Program-made: the position numbers and the translations under genes
Notes under the pieces: model-generated
Database searches by the model: none
The model's input: the letters and a program-made list of their open reading frames with translations, nothing else
Told to the model about the DNA's origin: nothing
Shown here: positions 34,085 to 45,330 of the stretch, piece after piece
Numbering within the stretch: position 1 is the stretch's first letter
Layout of the letters: each line of letters opens with the position of its first letter
Assembly: GCA_028829895.1 (NCBI GenBank)
Contig: CM054182.1
Span: 20,103,501-20,167,500 of the forward strand
Origin: Sinotaia quadrata
Lineage: Eukaryota; Mollusca; Gastropoda; Architaenioglossa; Viviparidae
Reading direction: 5' to 3'
Length of the DNA stretch: 64,000 bases

Positions 34085-34405
34085 TTTTGACATTTAGGCC
34101 ACTTTACCTTTGGACTGCTACTAACGTTATAACTTGGTAAAATAACACACTTTACTTTTAAACTGCTACTAACGTTCTAACTTGGTAATTTAACACACTT
34201 TACCTTTGGACTGCTGCTAACGTTATAACTTGGTAATTTAACACACTTTACCTTTGGACTGCTACTAACGTTATAACTTGGTAATTTAACACACTTTACT
34301 TTTGGACTGCTACTAACCTTATAACTTGGTAATTTAACACACTTTAACATTGGACTGCTACTAACGTTATAACTTGGTAATTTAACACACTTTAACATTG
34401 GACTG
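34085..34405. repeat. 48-bp minisatellite, about 6.5 copies
   Basis: The unit combines TAACTTGGTAATTTAACACA, CTTTACCTTTGGACTG and CTACTAACGTTA. Unit length is a multiple of three, and the minus strand reads a 16-residue repeat (KCVKLPSYNVSSSPML). The first half of the unit (TTGGTAATTTA..CACTTTA) resembles the 52-bp unit at 31720-33245. Confidence 0.95.
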
Positions 34406-34789
34406 TATTTAGTCCGCTAGATTGCTACAGAACTGTTTCAGTCTCGATCAAAGCAGTGGCTGGAGTTGTTCAGGTAGGACCACTTTCTGGCAGTGACATA
34501 CGTTGTCTGCACACCAACTGTGCATGCTTGATTAATATTTGAAACTTGGTGGGTGGGGAATTTTATTCGCGGAGGCCTACATTAAATCAAACGGGTTTCC
34601 TTTCGCACATACAAGTTCCAGCCATTGCTGCCTAAATACAAGACTGAAAGCCTAGTTGGTCTGTGAATGATGAAGTGTGAGCGTGGGCAGACAGGCAAGA
34701 ACTAGATGCGATGACCGAAAGAAACTTGTTAACTTACTGAAATAAGATATGCCAGATGTTTTGGCTACTTAAGGTGGCGTGTTTTTTGT
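34406..34789. other. No gene seen
   Basis: Unique-looking sequence without an exon or element. Confidence 0.45.
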
Positions 34790-34985
34790 TTTTTTTTTAA
34801 ATTAAAATTTTCAAAACACATTTCCCTCAATCGCGCGTCTTGATGTATTTTAAAAAAAATAAAATTAAAATGTTTAATACACATTTCCATCTATCGCGCG
34901 TCTTGATGTCTTTAAAAAAAAAAAATTAAAATGTTTATTAATACATATTTCCATCTATCGCGCGTCTTGAAGTATTTTTTCGTTG
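34790..34985. repeat. About 66-bp tandem repeat, 3 copies
   Basis: Shared words are ACACATTTCC(A/C)TC.ATCGCG, CGTCTTGA(T/A)GT and a following A-run with TTAAAATGTTT. Confidence 0.9.
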
Positions 34986-35724
34986 AGATATGCGTTCATA
35001 TTGACAGTAAATAATATAAAATGTAATATTTGAGAACACTGACATTTGGAGTTCAACCTGCACGCATAGAACTTTATCTTTGCGAGATGCATTAACCACC
35101 CACTTCTGACAAGGGTGTGAACTGAGGATTGGATGAAAAGAGGGTGTGAACTGCGTTTGGAATTGACGCCACTTATTTTCTTAGAGCGTTAGGGCATAGC
35201 GTTTACCGACCGCGGTATACATTGTCTCCTGTAGTTTTGGTACGCACCTTGCATTTTACTCCTCAGAACGGTTCATTTTCCAAAGATTCACTTCAGGTGT
35301 AAACGTCGACCGGTCTACTCACAGAATATTTCATATATATATGGGGTAATTATTTTTAATGAAGAGCAAGGAACACAGAAAGCAGAGAATAAAAATAATT
35401 TCTACCAGTCAGAATGTTTCGCCTAGCTTGAGACTGGACCTAAAAGAACCATTGAAAAGTTTGGAATAACTTGATATAGAGCGCTTCAAATAGTATTATT
35501 GTGTTATGATTTCACGTTAATTAGTGCTTAAGGATTATTCTACTTCCCGGCGAAGGATTGGTGTGTGGTTATTTCTTCATTCCGAGAAAAAAATGTTACC
35601 CTAAGGAGAAATGCAAAAAGAATTAATAGCGGTAAGCCAGTGCCTTAATAAAGCGTGAAAGTTGTGCTGGATGAAGCTGTTTAGTTGTTGCCCTTTAATT
35701 TCAAGGGAACATTTACCAATACAG

Positions 35725-35725
<1 letters not shown>
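34986..35725. other. No gene seen
   Basis: No supportable ORF or repeat. Confidence 0.5.

Positions 35726-35779
<54 letters not shown>
35726..35779. repeat. (TG)n microsatellite
   Basis: About 27 TG units. Confidence 0.98.
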
Positions 35780-35784
<5 letters not shown>

Positions 35785-36477
35785 TGTGAGACTTTTCTCT
35801 GTTTAATTTTTTATAAAATAATATATCACCTCATCAAACACTCTATATCTTTCTATGATATGTATTTAGAAGAAAAAATTTAGTTTTTAATTCCTCTGTA
35901 AAACTTCATGGGTGAGGTCAGTTTTCAGAAAGATGATATGACGTGTGTAACTAAACATGAGCACATTTTATAAGAAATTACAACAGCAGCATTGGACAAA
36001 GATGCTGATGTGCCGGATCTTGTTTGACCAGTTAATAATTATCTTAAATTTTATCATATATGTAAAAATTAAAAAAAAATCTTATTGAAAGGCGAAGATA
36101 GTTTTGCCGTAGGAAATATAGATATTGAATTGCGAAAAAAAAATTGAAAAACTAAAAATTGAAAAACTGTCCTAAACATTGTCAGGTTTACGACGTTACG
36201 GCTTACCAGTTTGAAAGCGGAAAACACGAGTCCTTGAGTTCATCATGCGGTCGACAAGACCGAAAAACGCCACACCCATTACAGTTTCCTCCATGTTTCT
36301 TTACCCACTAAACTCCTTTGTGTAAAAATTCGTTGTATTGTTTTTTTTTTAATCCCCTCCCCGAACAACCAGCTCATTTTTGTAGTTGGAAGGGAGAATT
36401 CACTTCACAACGACCGTGGTCGATTGGCAAACTTATTCTAGGCATATTGAAGTGTTGTGTGCAGGTCTAATCACGTT
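35780..36477. other. No gene seen
   Basis: AT-rich; several A-runs only. Confidence 0.5.
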
Positions 36478-37132
36478 TTCAGTCGTCAGGACGGGAATAA
36501 GTTGATTGTGTAACGCATAAGTCAGTCATGGTACAAAATACCTTTGGGTCTTCAGGACGGGAATAAGTTGATTGTGTAACGCATAAGTCAGTCATGGTAC
36601 AAAATACCTTTGGGTCTTCAGGACGGGAATAAGTTGATTGTGTAACGCATAAGTCAGTCATGGTACAAAATACCTTTGGGTTTTCAGGACGGGAATAAGT
36701 TGATTGTGTAACGCATAAGTCAGTCATAAGTCAGAATACCTTTGGGGTTTCAGGATGGGAATAGATTGATCGTGTGACGCGTAACACATCATGATACAAA
36801 ATAACTTTGGGTCTTCAGGATGGGAATAGGTTGATCGTGTAACGCGTAACACATCATGATACAAAATAACTTTGGGTCTTCAGGATGGGAATAGGTTGAT
36901 CGTGTAACGCGTAACACATCATGATACAAAATAACTTTGGGTCTTCAGGATGGGAATAGGTTGATCGTGTAACGCGTAACACATCATGATACAAAATAAC
37001 TTTGGGTTTTCAGGACGGGAATAAGTTGATTGTGTAACGCATAAGTCATTCATAAGTCAGAATACCTTTGGGGTTTCAGGATGGGAATAGGTTGATCGTG
37101 TGACGCGTAACACATCATGGTACAAAATAATG
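36478..37132. repeat. 65/66-bp minisatellite with higher-order structure
   Basis: Two unit types alternate in blocks. Type A (66 bp) has GACGGGAATAAGTTGATTGT and GCATAAGTCAGTCATGGTAC. Type B (65 bp) has GATGGGAATAGGTTGATCGT and GCGTAACACATCATGATAC. The order is about four A units, a junction unit with CATAAGTCAGAATACCTTTG, four B units, the same junction unit again, then B. In the A block the minus strand reads a 22-residue repeat, explaining the 82-codon frame. Confidence 0.95.
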
Positions 37133-38079
37133 TTCGGGTCGTCATGAGAGGAATAATGTCGTGTGGAACTCTTGCTTCATTCATCCTATAAAGTATAAAA
37201 CAATGTATTTGGCCATCAAGATAAGATTGTGAAGAATATATATACACACAATGTACGTTTTTAATTACATGTTTCACTAGAAGTCAAGGATGAAATGTTG
37301 ATAAAAGTTATATATTTTTGGGTATTGTCATTAAGAATGCGGTTAAAAGGACAAAATTGCAGTCCTAACAAAAGATAGCCTTTTCCTCTTAATCTTGTTG
37401 TCTTCCTTGTGATCTCCTATTTATCACTAGTAATGCTTCTTTTGCGAAGCCTATGCTATAATTCATTTAATTGCATTCCTTTACAGAAGACTGGACTTTT
37501 GTTACTGTTTCCTCTTTGCTTTATTTCTCATCTCCTCGCACAAACACTTGTAATATCTTTAATAGTGGCATTGTTCTTTTTCTGCATAATTTCTTTTATT
37601 TCTCATTTTATAAATCGAATTTTGTAAATATGTGAGTTATATGTGTCTCGGTTTTTTTTGTTTTTTTTTATGAGCGGTGTCTTCAGTTTTGTCACATAGT
37701 TTTTTTCATTCGCCTGTTTAGCTTTTACCCATCGTGTTTCTCAACACTTGTTCTTTTACTTGTTAATTTATTTCCCACTGATTGTTTGAAGGGTTTGATG
37801 GCTTCCCTAGAAATGGTTACATTAAATGAGATTGCTTGCCATTTATATGTCATATCTCATTGGAAGGGTATTTTTTTTTAAAGTTGCGAAGTTTAAGGTA
37901 GGATAAAATTATTATGTTTTGGTTAAAATATTAGATTCAATAACAAAATACGCACAATACAAAATGCACGACCGTTATGTCTTATAATATGATTTAAACA
38001 TTTTGAAGTATTTTCGCTGAGGAGGCCTAAGTTAAATTTTCAGTATGTGTGTAGTGTGTTTTGAACCCTTAAAATTATA
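37133..38079. other. No gene seen
   Basis: AT-rich; a hydrophobic 72-codon frame at 37409-37627 has no recognisable signature. Confidence 0.45.
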
Positions 38080-38700
38080 AAAAATGTTTGGACGCTCACA
38101 ACAAATTATGCAACGTGGGTGAAGATAACAAAGTATAATTTAATAACAATAATAAGAAAGAAAGAACATCAATACTGAATCACAAAATATACAATGAGTC
38201 CATCTATGCCCTGCCCGATTATTCATATAAAGTTCTTATTCAACCGATCAGTTTATTTGGAAAGAGCACACTTAACTAGAGTCTCATGAAGATCTGCAAC
38301 CGCCCACAGTGTCCTTGTTAGAAGGTGATGTCACTTTGCGGTTGTCTTCCAGGTATGACCAACTTGGTGTCAAATAGGTGTGCTAGATGTTGTCGTCAGA
38401 GACCCCAGAGACCAGTATACCATTCAGACCTGGAACCGGCTGTAATGAACAACATTCTTCTATAGCAAACTATATGAATAAATAATCATTTGGGCTTTAT
38501 GGTGACAGCGATAGACCACTCTTTACAATGCTCATCACAACTCACTAGCTACACGCTAACGTACAATTCATAAACTCAATGAAATATTTACAAGTGAACA
38601 ATAATGGTTCCACTGCTTCAATTACATAAATTCATAGATACAATATATCCATATATCTCACAAGTGGTTTACATTAATATTCATTAAACGATCATTCTGA
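38080..38700 (+). repeat. Dispersed repeat family 2, copy 2
   Basis: Same orientation and same order of anchors as 9540-10200 (ACGTGGGTGAAGATAACAA, TTTAATAACAATAATAA, GGCTTTATGGTGACAGCGAT, GCTACACGCTAAC, GAAATATTTACAAG). Ends are undefined and there is no ORF. Confidence 0.5.
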
Positions 38701-39526
38701 TCTCTATTCAGCTCCACCGGCTCTAAATAGTTTCACAGTGCGTGGGCATGGCATATACACATGCTTATATCTTCTCAACAGTCCTACATAAGCACAATCA
38801 TCGATAACGCCACTTAGCTTCTGTAAAGGAAATACATTAGTTCACACAAACTTGACTATTTTCATCTTTCTTGCTTTTGCTTTAGTTTGGTGATGACAAG
38901 AATGATTACTATTGGCATTGTTTCATTAGGCTGATGTTGGTTTATGTGCTTTATTTTTATTTTTAGACTGTTACCATTGCTTCGAATAGTTTTTGTTATA
39001 TTAAATTCTAGCAATGAGCATTTGATATATGTATGTATTTTTTTTTTTTTTTTAAAGGCATGACATCAGGTTGTCAGTTTTTTTTCAAGATGGATTTTCT
39101 TCTACCCCTCTTTCTTTGCTTTCAGATCCCCCCTCTCCAGCCCATGTGTACTAACCAAGACTAAGTTGACCCCTATTTGACTAGTCTGCACATATGTATT
39201 ACCAGTTCCGTGTGGTATTTTACATTGAGGCCAGAAAATATTGGAAATCTTGAAATTTTCTGGAACTGGTTCTTATGGTTTAAAAAAAAAAATGTTTTTA
39301 GGCTCGACTTATTAGATGGGGTTGCTAGCTGTGTAACCATTGCTTTGATAGGGTAAAATACAGGGAGTCCGAAAACTTATCTTTACAGTTTTGATACTAA
39401 AAGAAATATTTACTATTACACATAGAATAATTCCTAGTCAAGAAAATTTAGATACCAAAAACTTCCATAAAATAAAGCTCTCTACATGACCTACTGTATG
39501 GAAGAACCTAACAGCTCCGCACACAG
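38701..39526. other. No gene seen
   Basis: No supportable features beyond T- and A-runs. Confidence 0.45.
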
Positions 39527-39732
39527 CTGTCGTGTTTAATATAGTAAGAGTGGGTGGGGTTTCTGTATACTTCATATCGAAGGACAAACCCACACGACTG
39601 TCGTGTTTAATATAGTAAGAGTGGGTGGGGTTTCTGTATACTTCATATCGAAGGACAAACCCACACGACTGTCGTGTTTAATATAGTAAGAGTGGGTGGG
39701 GTTTCTGTATACTTCATATCGAAGGACAAAAG
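39527..39732. repeat. 71-bp minisatellite, about 2.9 copies, near-identical
   Basis: CTGTCGTGTTTAATATAGTA, AGAGTGGGTGGGGTTTCTGT and ATACTTCATATCGAAGGACA repeat at exact 71-bp spacing with no visible differences between copies, implying recent amplification. Confidence 0.97.
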
Positions 39733-40324
39733 TTATGTGTAATGCAAAGTGTCGATCGATGCTATCTGTACTGCAGTGTTTAAGTCATTAACACACAGAA
39801 ATTAGTAGAAACAAAAACTAAATGAGGAAAGAAAAATTAATGAAAAGATAACTCTAAATAAAAATAGATTTAGCTTATGGATTTATTTTCCTTTTATATT
39901 TACAGCTAATCCTAACCCTAACCTTTTTCTGAACAAAATACAATCGAATCGTGTACGGAGATGTTGGGTCTTCCATACACTAGGTCGTTTGCGGGGTGCC
40001 AGATTTTTAAAATTTTGTCATAGAATTAGTTACAGAGACTGTACATGTCTTTTGTGTTAACTGTAGACATTGTTCTTTGTTTGCTTCAACGTTTGTAATT
40101 TATTGTGTGGTTTTTAATCTATCATTTTATAACATATTAAAGACCACCATTTCGTCCACCAGATATCTCTATACACTGTTTATGCCTGTGTCGAAATGAT
40201 TAAGCATGACTGGGGTGAGCTGTCGGTCTTTGTGGTGTGCGACCAATTACATATTTGTGGTTGGATTTGTAGTCTGAGTGGTGAGAGGAGTGAGTGTGGC
40301 ACAATAAAGTCGCATTTACCTATC

Positions 40325-40800
40325 CATTCTTACAGCTGGTCTTGTTGTCTGTGTGCTTTAACTTTATTCTGAGACTGTCCAATGCGTTATAAAACTGACC
40401 TTGTTCACCTTTGTCTGCGTTTTCTTTATTCTGAGACTGCCTGTCACCATAATTTTGACAATGCCTCATTAATCTGGCTTTGTTTTTAGTGTTAACTTGT
40501 ATTTTGATACTGTCAGACGTCCGCATTATTGTCACTGATGTTAAGCTGGCCTTGTTTTTAGTGTTTACTTAAGTTTGATATTGTCAAACATCCGAAGTAT
40601 TGTCACTGACATATGAAGCTGGCCTTGTTTTTAGTGCGTTTCTTGTATTTTAAAACTGTCAGACTTACCGAACTCTTGACATGGACATACAAAACTGAAC
40701 TTTAAAAAATATTATATTTATGTTTACTTGGTTTTTGAAAACAACTTCACTCCTGACATTGCCCCATAAACTTGGCTTTGGGGAAATACCAGTTTCAGAA
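40325..40800. repeat. Degenerate tandem repeat, about 85-95 bp unit, 4-5 copies
   Basis: Copies share GCTGGCCTTGTTTTTAGTG, T(A/G)TTTTGATACTGTCAGAC, a CCG(C/A)A.TATTGTCACTGA word and their decayed versions. Confidence 0.8.
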
Positions 40801-41209
40801 GAACATTAGAAATTTTAGTGATCTTGGATTTATATTATTGTATTAGTGATTGCCAGTTAACCGGAAATTGATTCTGACCAGTTTTACATGGCAAACAGAA
40901 TAAGTTAGGTAAAAATCAATCTTAGTCAACACCGGTTTCTTTGTGCAGCAGTTCTTAGCTGTCTCCTCTTACAGAGACGTAGATGAGTCAATTCAGCGTA
41001 CTGCTTGTAGTGCCGAAATGTCAAAGCAGCTTTATAAAGAGCATCACAGTTTGTTACTTGTTGTATGGGACTGGAGAGGTTTTCTTCATGAGGCTCAAGA
41101 TACTCGGCAGAAAATCACATCCTTTCTTCTTTATCTTTTGGTGCTGGGGACTGTATCCTTCAAGGAACTGTCAGTACTTGGTGGAAATCAGATTTGTTCT
41201 TGTTATAAT
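40801..41209. other. No gene called
   Basis: Two overlapping plus-strand frames (from 40943 and 40983) run into the downstream repeat and gain their length from it; the unique first part has no recognised domain. Confidence 0.4.
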
Positions 41210-41668
41210 TTCTTCCATTTATTATCATTATCATTTATATATGCATTTTCTTCAACGTATTGTTATCACTGCCATTTACATATGCATTTCCCCCTCTCAA
41301 TGTTATCATTTACGTATGTATTTGCCACCTTTCATTATCATTTACATGTGTACCCCCACCCCCTACCCACCCTGTTGTCATTGTCATATACATTTTCTTT
41401 CTCTCGTTTCACCCTTTACATACACAATTTTTCCTTTTCCTCATTTACACTTGAATTCTTCTCTCCCCTCGTTACCATTTACATAAACATTTTCTTCCTC
41501 TCATTGTTAACATTTACATAAACATTTTCTTCCTCTCATTGTTACCATTTACATAAACATTTTCTTTTCCTCTCATTGTTAACATTTACATAAACATTTT
41601 CTTCCTCTCATTGTTACCATTTACATAAACATTTTCTTCCTCTCATTGTTACCATTTACATAAACATT
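41210..41668. repeat. 34-36 bp minisatellite with decayed left flank
   Basis: The core, 41455-41668, is ACCATTTACATAAACATTTT plus CTTCCTCTCATTGTT repeated about six times. To the left (41210-41455) progressively diverged versions occur (TTATCATTTACGTATGTATT; GCCATTTACATATGCATTTC). Confidence 0.9.
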
Positions 41669-41967
41669 AATTATGCAATCGCCCTTAATTTATTCAGTGG
41701 CAGAGAGATCGTTGCTCAGCATTTGCTACCAGTCACTTTGGCTGAATAAGTTTTGGCATATGGAAGAGGTGATATTCGTATTAGATAGTTTGCATATTTG
41801 GGACTCTTGTTTTAAGATAGTGCAAGTTTACAATTGTGCAGTGCGGAGATTTCCGCAATAATTTTTATACATTTTTTGTATGCGTTCGTGTCCTAGACTA
41901 TTTAGAATATTAGCGGTGCCTTTCAATTCGTATTCACAAATCATAGTTTCCTTGTATTTGGCGCGCG

Positions 41968-41969
<2 letters not shown>
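41669..41969. other. No gene seen
   Basis: Unique-looking sequence, no exon supported. Confidence 0.45.

Positions 41970-42046
<77 letters not shown>
41970..42046. repeat. (AG)n microsatellite
   Basis: About 38 AG units. Confidence 0.99.
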
Positions 42047-42048
<2 letters not shown>

Positions 42049-42165
42049 AGCACTAAAAAGAAAGAAGACCTTGCTTGGTTGCAGTGTACCATAGAATCCT
42101 AAATGCACCACTGTAGACCCTGCATTAGAATTGTTTATTTGTGCATATTAATACATTTTTTTTTT

Positions 42166-42357
42166 TAAAAATAAGAAAAGCTCGCAAAGAATGAGAAACT
42201 ATATGATTATTGGGTATAGAAAAGTATTTTAAGATAAGAAAAGCTCGCAGAGAATGAGAAACAATATGATTATTGGGTATAGAAAAGTATTTTAAGATAA
42301 GAAAAGCTCGCAGAGAATGAGAAACTATATGATTATTGGGTATAGAAAAGTATTTTA
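42166..42357. repeat. 63-bp minisatellite, 3 copies
   Basis: AAGATAAGAAAAGCTCGCAG, AGAATGAGAAACTATATGAT and TATTGGGTATAGAAAAGTAT repeat three times with one or two differences per copy. Confidence 0.95.
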
Positions 42358-42983
42358 TGATCGCATCTTTTTCTATTCGTTAGCATTCCGATGTGTAGAT
42401 AAATCTTGAATTACCTTTATTATATCGTTAAAGGACGACCAAACACATTTTAACACCACTCTTTGACAGAGATTAATACGTTTTTGTAAATAAAAATCCA
42501 GGGGAAGAGGTTAAATTAATGTAATTTTTGTGTGATATGAAGCGATTCAAGCACAATTAATGCGTTTTGGAAAGTGATAGTAACATTTCACATCTAGGCC
42601 ATTACAGACTTTTGATTGACTAAAGCCTTGCTAATGAAAGTCAATATCTAGATGTTGAATACATCTCAGGCCTCGTTTAAAACTTGTTCAAATAGCTGGC
42701 AGTCGTTTGAAGACTTCTACCTTCTGTCTTGGGAAACACGTATAATACCTTTTCTGCCCTAATCGCATACGGTAAAGCAAAGGTCAATAACACTTACAAG
42801 TCACATAATCTTAGCCCCGCCTCCATATAATTGTTAGCAATGTCACGTGATATGATAGTGAAAAATGTTTCCCTGGACAACATAATTCAGTGAAAGCAAT
42901 AATGAAACTATGAAACTGAAGATATTGTTGTTTTAGCTGCATAGGCTGAAACCGTAGACGACGAAGCAAAAAAGAGAAAAAGA
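42358..42983. other. No gene seen
   Basis: Three GTCACGTGA words occur around the MADF fragment (42842, 43247, 43341), the first in this stretch. No element ends could be defined. Confidence 0.4.
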
Positions 42984-43214
42984 TCAGTACGATTCATGTA
43001 CGCATCTACTGAAGTAGCTGACAGTAAAAAAACGTTTATTCAAATGACCCTCGACGTGTTCCAAGAGCTTTTGATGCTTGTTGAACCTCATCAAAAACAA
43101 GCGAAATCCGACACTTTTTCTTTTTAAATAATCTATGGAGTCGGCATTCCACAGATATTCCTCCTGGTAAATCTCGACCATCTTGCTCCTGTCTCTCTCT
43201 GTAATTGTCGCCAT
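42984..43214 (-). pseudogene. MADF/Myb-SANT-like domain fragment with a frameshift
   Basis: The minus frame starts MATITERDRSKMVEIYQEEY and continues LWNADSIDYLKRK. This matches the first half of the MADF domain (usual pattern LI..Y...P.LW....DYK.R). The frame then drifts, but the +1 frame picks up SLVFDEVQQASKALGTRRG, which fits the second MADF helix (W.EI...LG). The shift falls in the A-rich run at about 43116-43126 (plus-strand T-run), where an indel or a sequencing error is likely. MADF proteins bind DNA; some are host transcription factors and some are encoded by PIF/Harbinger transposons. A stop soon after the second helix and the short length suggest a decayed copy or an isolated exon. 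Confidence 0.55.
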
Positions 43215-43939
43215 TTTTTCTCCATTTCTATTTTTATACTCTCAACGTCACGTGATTTAGCAGAAGTTTACTGTTGGATATGAAATTTTGACGTCGTTAT
43301 GACTGTTATGCAAATACAAAAGTTTCTAAACTGCAAGACAGTCACGTGAGACGTGTCATAGGAATGTTTTCGATTGACATTTGTCTTCCCACGGCCTCAC
43401 ATAACGGCCTTGTACGGAAACCTTAACACTGAACTAGGAAAGGGGTCGCTAAGAGCAGAGGTGAAATACTAAAGAGACCAAGAAGATATAAAAAAGTAGA
43501 AAATCGGCATGAATCACCAGATATGACCCATAGTTATCTTCTAAAATATAATTATTTAAGGAAATTTGCAACTTTTTATTCTTACCTTAAAAATGAAAAT
43601 CTATTTCCCAACAAATTTATTATATCTGCTGAAAGAAGACAGAAGAATTTGGGAGAAATATATAAAACAACTAATTCTTGAAGATTTATTAGTATTGGAT
43701 CTAAACAAAAGTTGTGATTCCCCCCCTCACCGCCCTTTTTTTATGTGAAAGACTGGTATGATACTTGTTGAAATTCTACAGAGATCCCTGACATTTGTTG
43801 GTAAATATTTGACGTACTACAACGAGTGTGATTTATATTGTTGAGTGTCGGCTCAGCTACAAAATTAAGACTACCATAAATTGGATGATTTTCTGAAATG
43901 TAAAATTTATAAATGTTTTGCTCACAGCATGTCTTATAC
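43215..43939. other. No gene seen
   Basis: Includes two GTCACGTGA words (43247, 43341); no supportable ORF. Confidence 0.4.
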
Positions 43940-44654
43940 ATTCCTTTATGTCGAGGGCTTTACATTGTGTAGGTTATACTCACCAGTGTCTTTATGTCGA
44001 TGGATTTATACTGTACATTGCGCGCTTACGCTCACCATTTTCTTAATGTCGAGGGCTTTACACTGTGTACGATACGCTTACCCTCCACTAAGATCTAAGA
44101 TCGCTTTACTGAGGAATTTACAACGAATGCTTTCTTCTGAGGACTTAACTAATTTCTCTTTCTGTAGGGGACTTTACAGCGTGAACAGTAAGCTGACCGT
44201 TTTGATTTTTTTGGTTTGTTTTTGAGGGCTTTGCATGCTTCCCTTTCTCAAGTTTCTTTCTGCCAAGGACTTTATAGTGTGCACGCTAAATTATTTTCTT
44301 TTTCCTTTGAAAAATTTACACTCACTGTTCTTTTTGTATTGTGGACTTTACATTTTGCATGCTAATCTCATTGAAGACTGTAATGTGTGCATGCCAGTCC
44401 TTTTTTTTTCTTACTCTAGAGGATTATTTAGCTTTAGCGTTAGCACTAAGCTTACTGTTTTGCTTTCTTTCTCTTAAGGAATTTGTGTATGACCTAACTA
44501 CTCCATTTCTTTTGAGGACCCCAGTTTGCACGTCTAGACTTGTGTCGACTGTTCAAAGTGTTAGGTTAATCTCATTACTCCCTTTCTCTGAACGGCTTTA
44601 TTGTGTACCCGCTAAGTTCACGATTCCCTTTGTGTAAGAATTACCTGGTATGTC

Positions 44655-44660
<6 letters not shown>

Positions 44661-44705
<45 letters not shown>
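44661..44705. repeat. (GT)n microsatellite
   Basis: About 22 GT units, just before a GC-rich block. Confidence 0.98.
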
Positions 44706-44706
<1 letters not shown>

Positions 44707-44714
44707 CTCTCACA

Positions 44715-44930
44715 CTCCAGAAACCGCAATAGACCTTTCATCTTCACGATGTTCTAAGTCTTGGTCTGCTTCTGGGGGAGCCCCACAACCTCGCGGTGCA
44801 TCTGAATTGGAGAGGGCAGAAGGGCTGGCGGAAGGGGGTGAAACAGGTCGCACCAGTTTGGCGCACACCCTCAACCGCCATCCGTCGGTGGGGGGTGGAG
44901 GGGCGAAACCTCAAGGTGTGCCTTCATCTC
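44715..44930. other. GC-rich anomalous block inside a degenerate array
   Basis: This ~215-bp block is far richer in G+C than the DNA on either side and shares nothing with the surrounding repeat. It contains CCCCACAACCTCGCGGTGCA and, later, GGCGAAACCTCAAGGTGTGC, an imperfect internal repetition. It keeps a plus-strand frame open (ELERAEGLAEGGETGR). It is probably an insertion of unknown origin. Confidence 0.4.
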
Positions 44931-45330
44931 ACCGTTCCCTTTATATTGAAGATTTTACAGAACGCATGCTAAAAACACCATTTATTGCTGTCGAGGCTTA
45001 AATTAAGCGCGCTAACGTCACTGTTTACCTTCTGTTAAGGGTTTTAAGTGTGCTTGCTAAGGCTCCATTTATTGAGGCTTAAAGTAAGCGCGCTAGTCTC
45101 ACCATTCAATATTTTACGCTTTGTTTTTCATTTTTATTGTTGTTGAGGATTTTAAAGTATTTACGTTCACTTCATCGCTTTGGACTTTATTAATTGTACT
45201 CTAAAGTGACTATTCGTTTGTCATTTTCTGCAGAGGGCTTTACAGTTTACACGCTAAACTAGTATTTTCACGCAAAGCTTGTCATTTCCTTTTCGTTGAG
45301 GACTCTACAGTAAGAGGTGTAATCTCCTAG

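Larger units (their letters stand above)
43940..45330. repeat. Long degenerate tandem repeat, about 50-60 bp unit
   Basis: The motif GTCGAGGGCTTTACACTGTG, then (C/G)TACGCTAA and a T-rich spacer, recurs across 1.4 kb with strong divergence. Examples are at 43950, 43998, 44048, 44167, 44224, 44268, 44342, 44939, 45038 and 45234. Short frames on the plus strand here are translations of this decayed array. It is interrupted by a (TG)n tract and a GC-rich block. Confidence 0.7.

Noticed and set aside
34177..34398. 73-codon minus frame with a 16-residue repeat
   Set aside because: Produced by the 48-bp minisatellite.
36479..36727. 82-codon minus frame with a 22-residue repeat
   Set aside because: Produced by the 66-bp minisatellite.
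36478..37132. Regularly spaced direct repeats, considered as a CRISPR array
   Set aside because: Units are contiguous with no unique spacers and the genome is eukaryotic.
39907..39923. Telomere-like CCTAACCCTAACC
   Set aside because: Only about two units of the TTAGGG-type repeat; too short to be more than chance.
40943..41521. 192-codon frame, the longest in the window, hydrophobic with an apparent membrane protein look
   Set aside because: More than half of it reads through the decayed 34-36 bp CATTTACAT repeat, and an overlapping frame of 167 codons exists; no domain is recognisable in the unique part.
43881..45001. Series of 80-132 codon plus frames
   Set aside because: They are translations of a degenerate tandem array, a GT run and a GC-rich insert.
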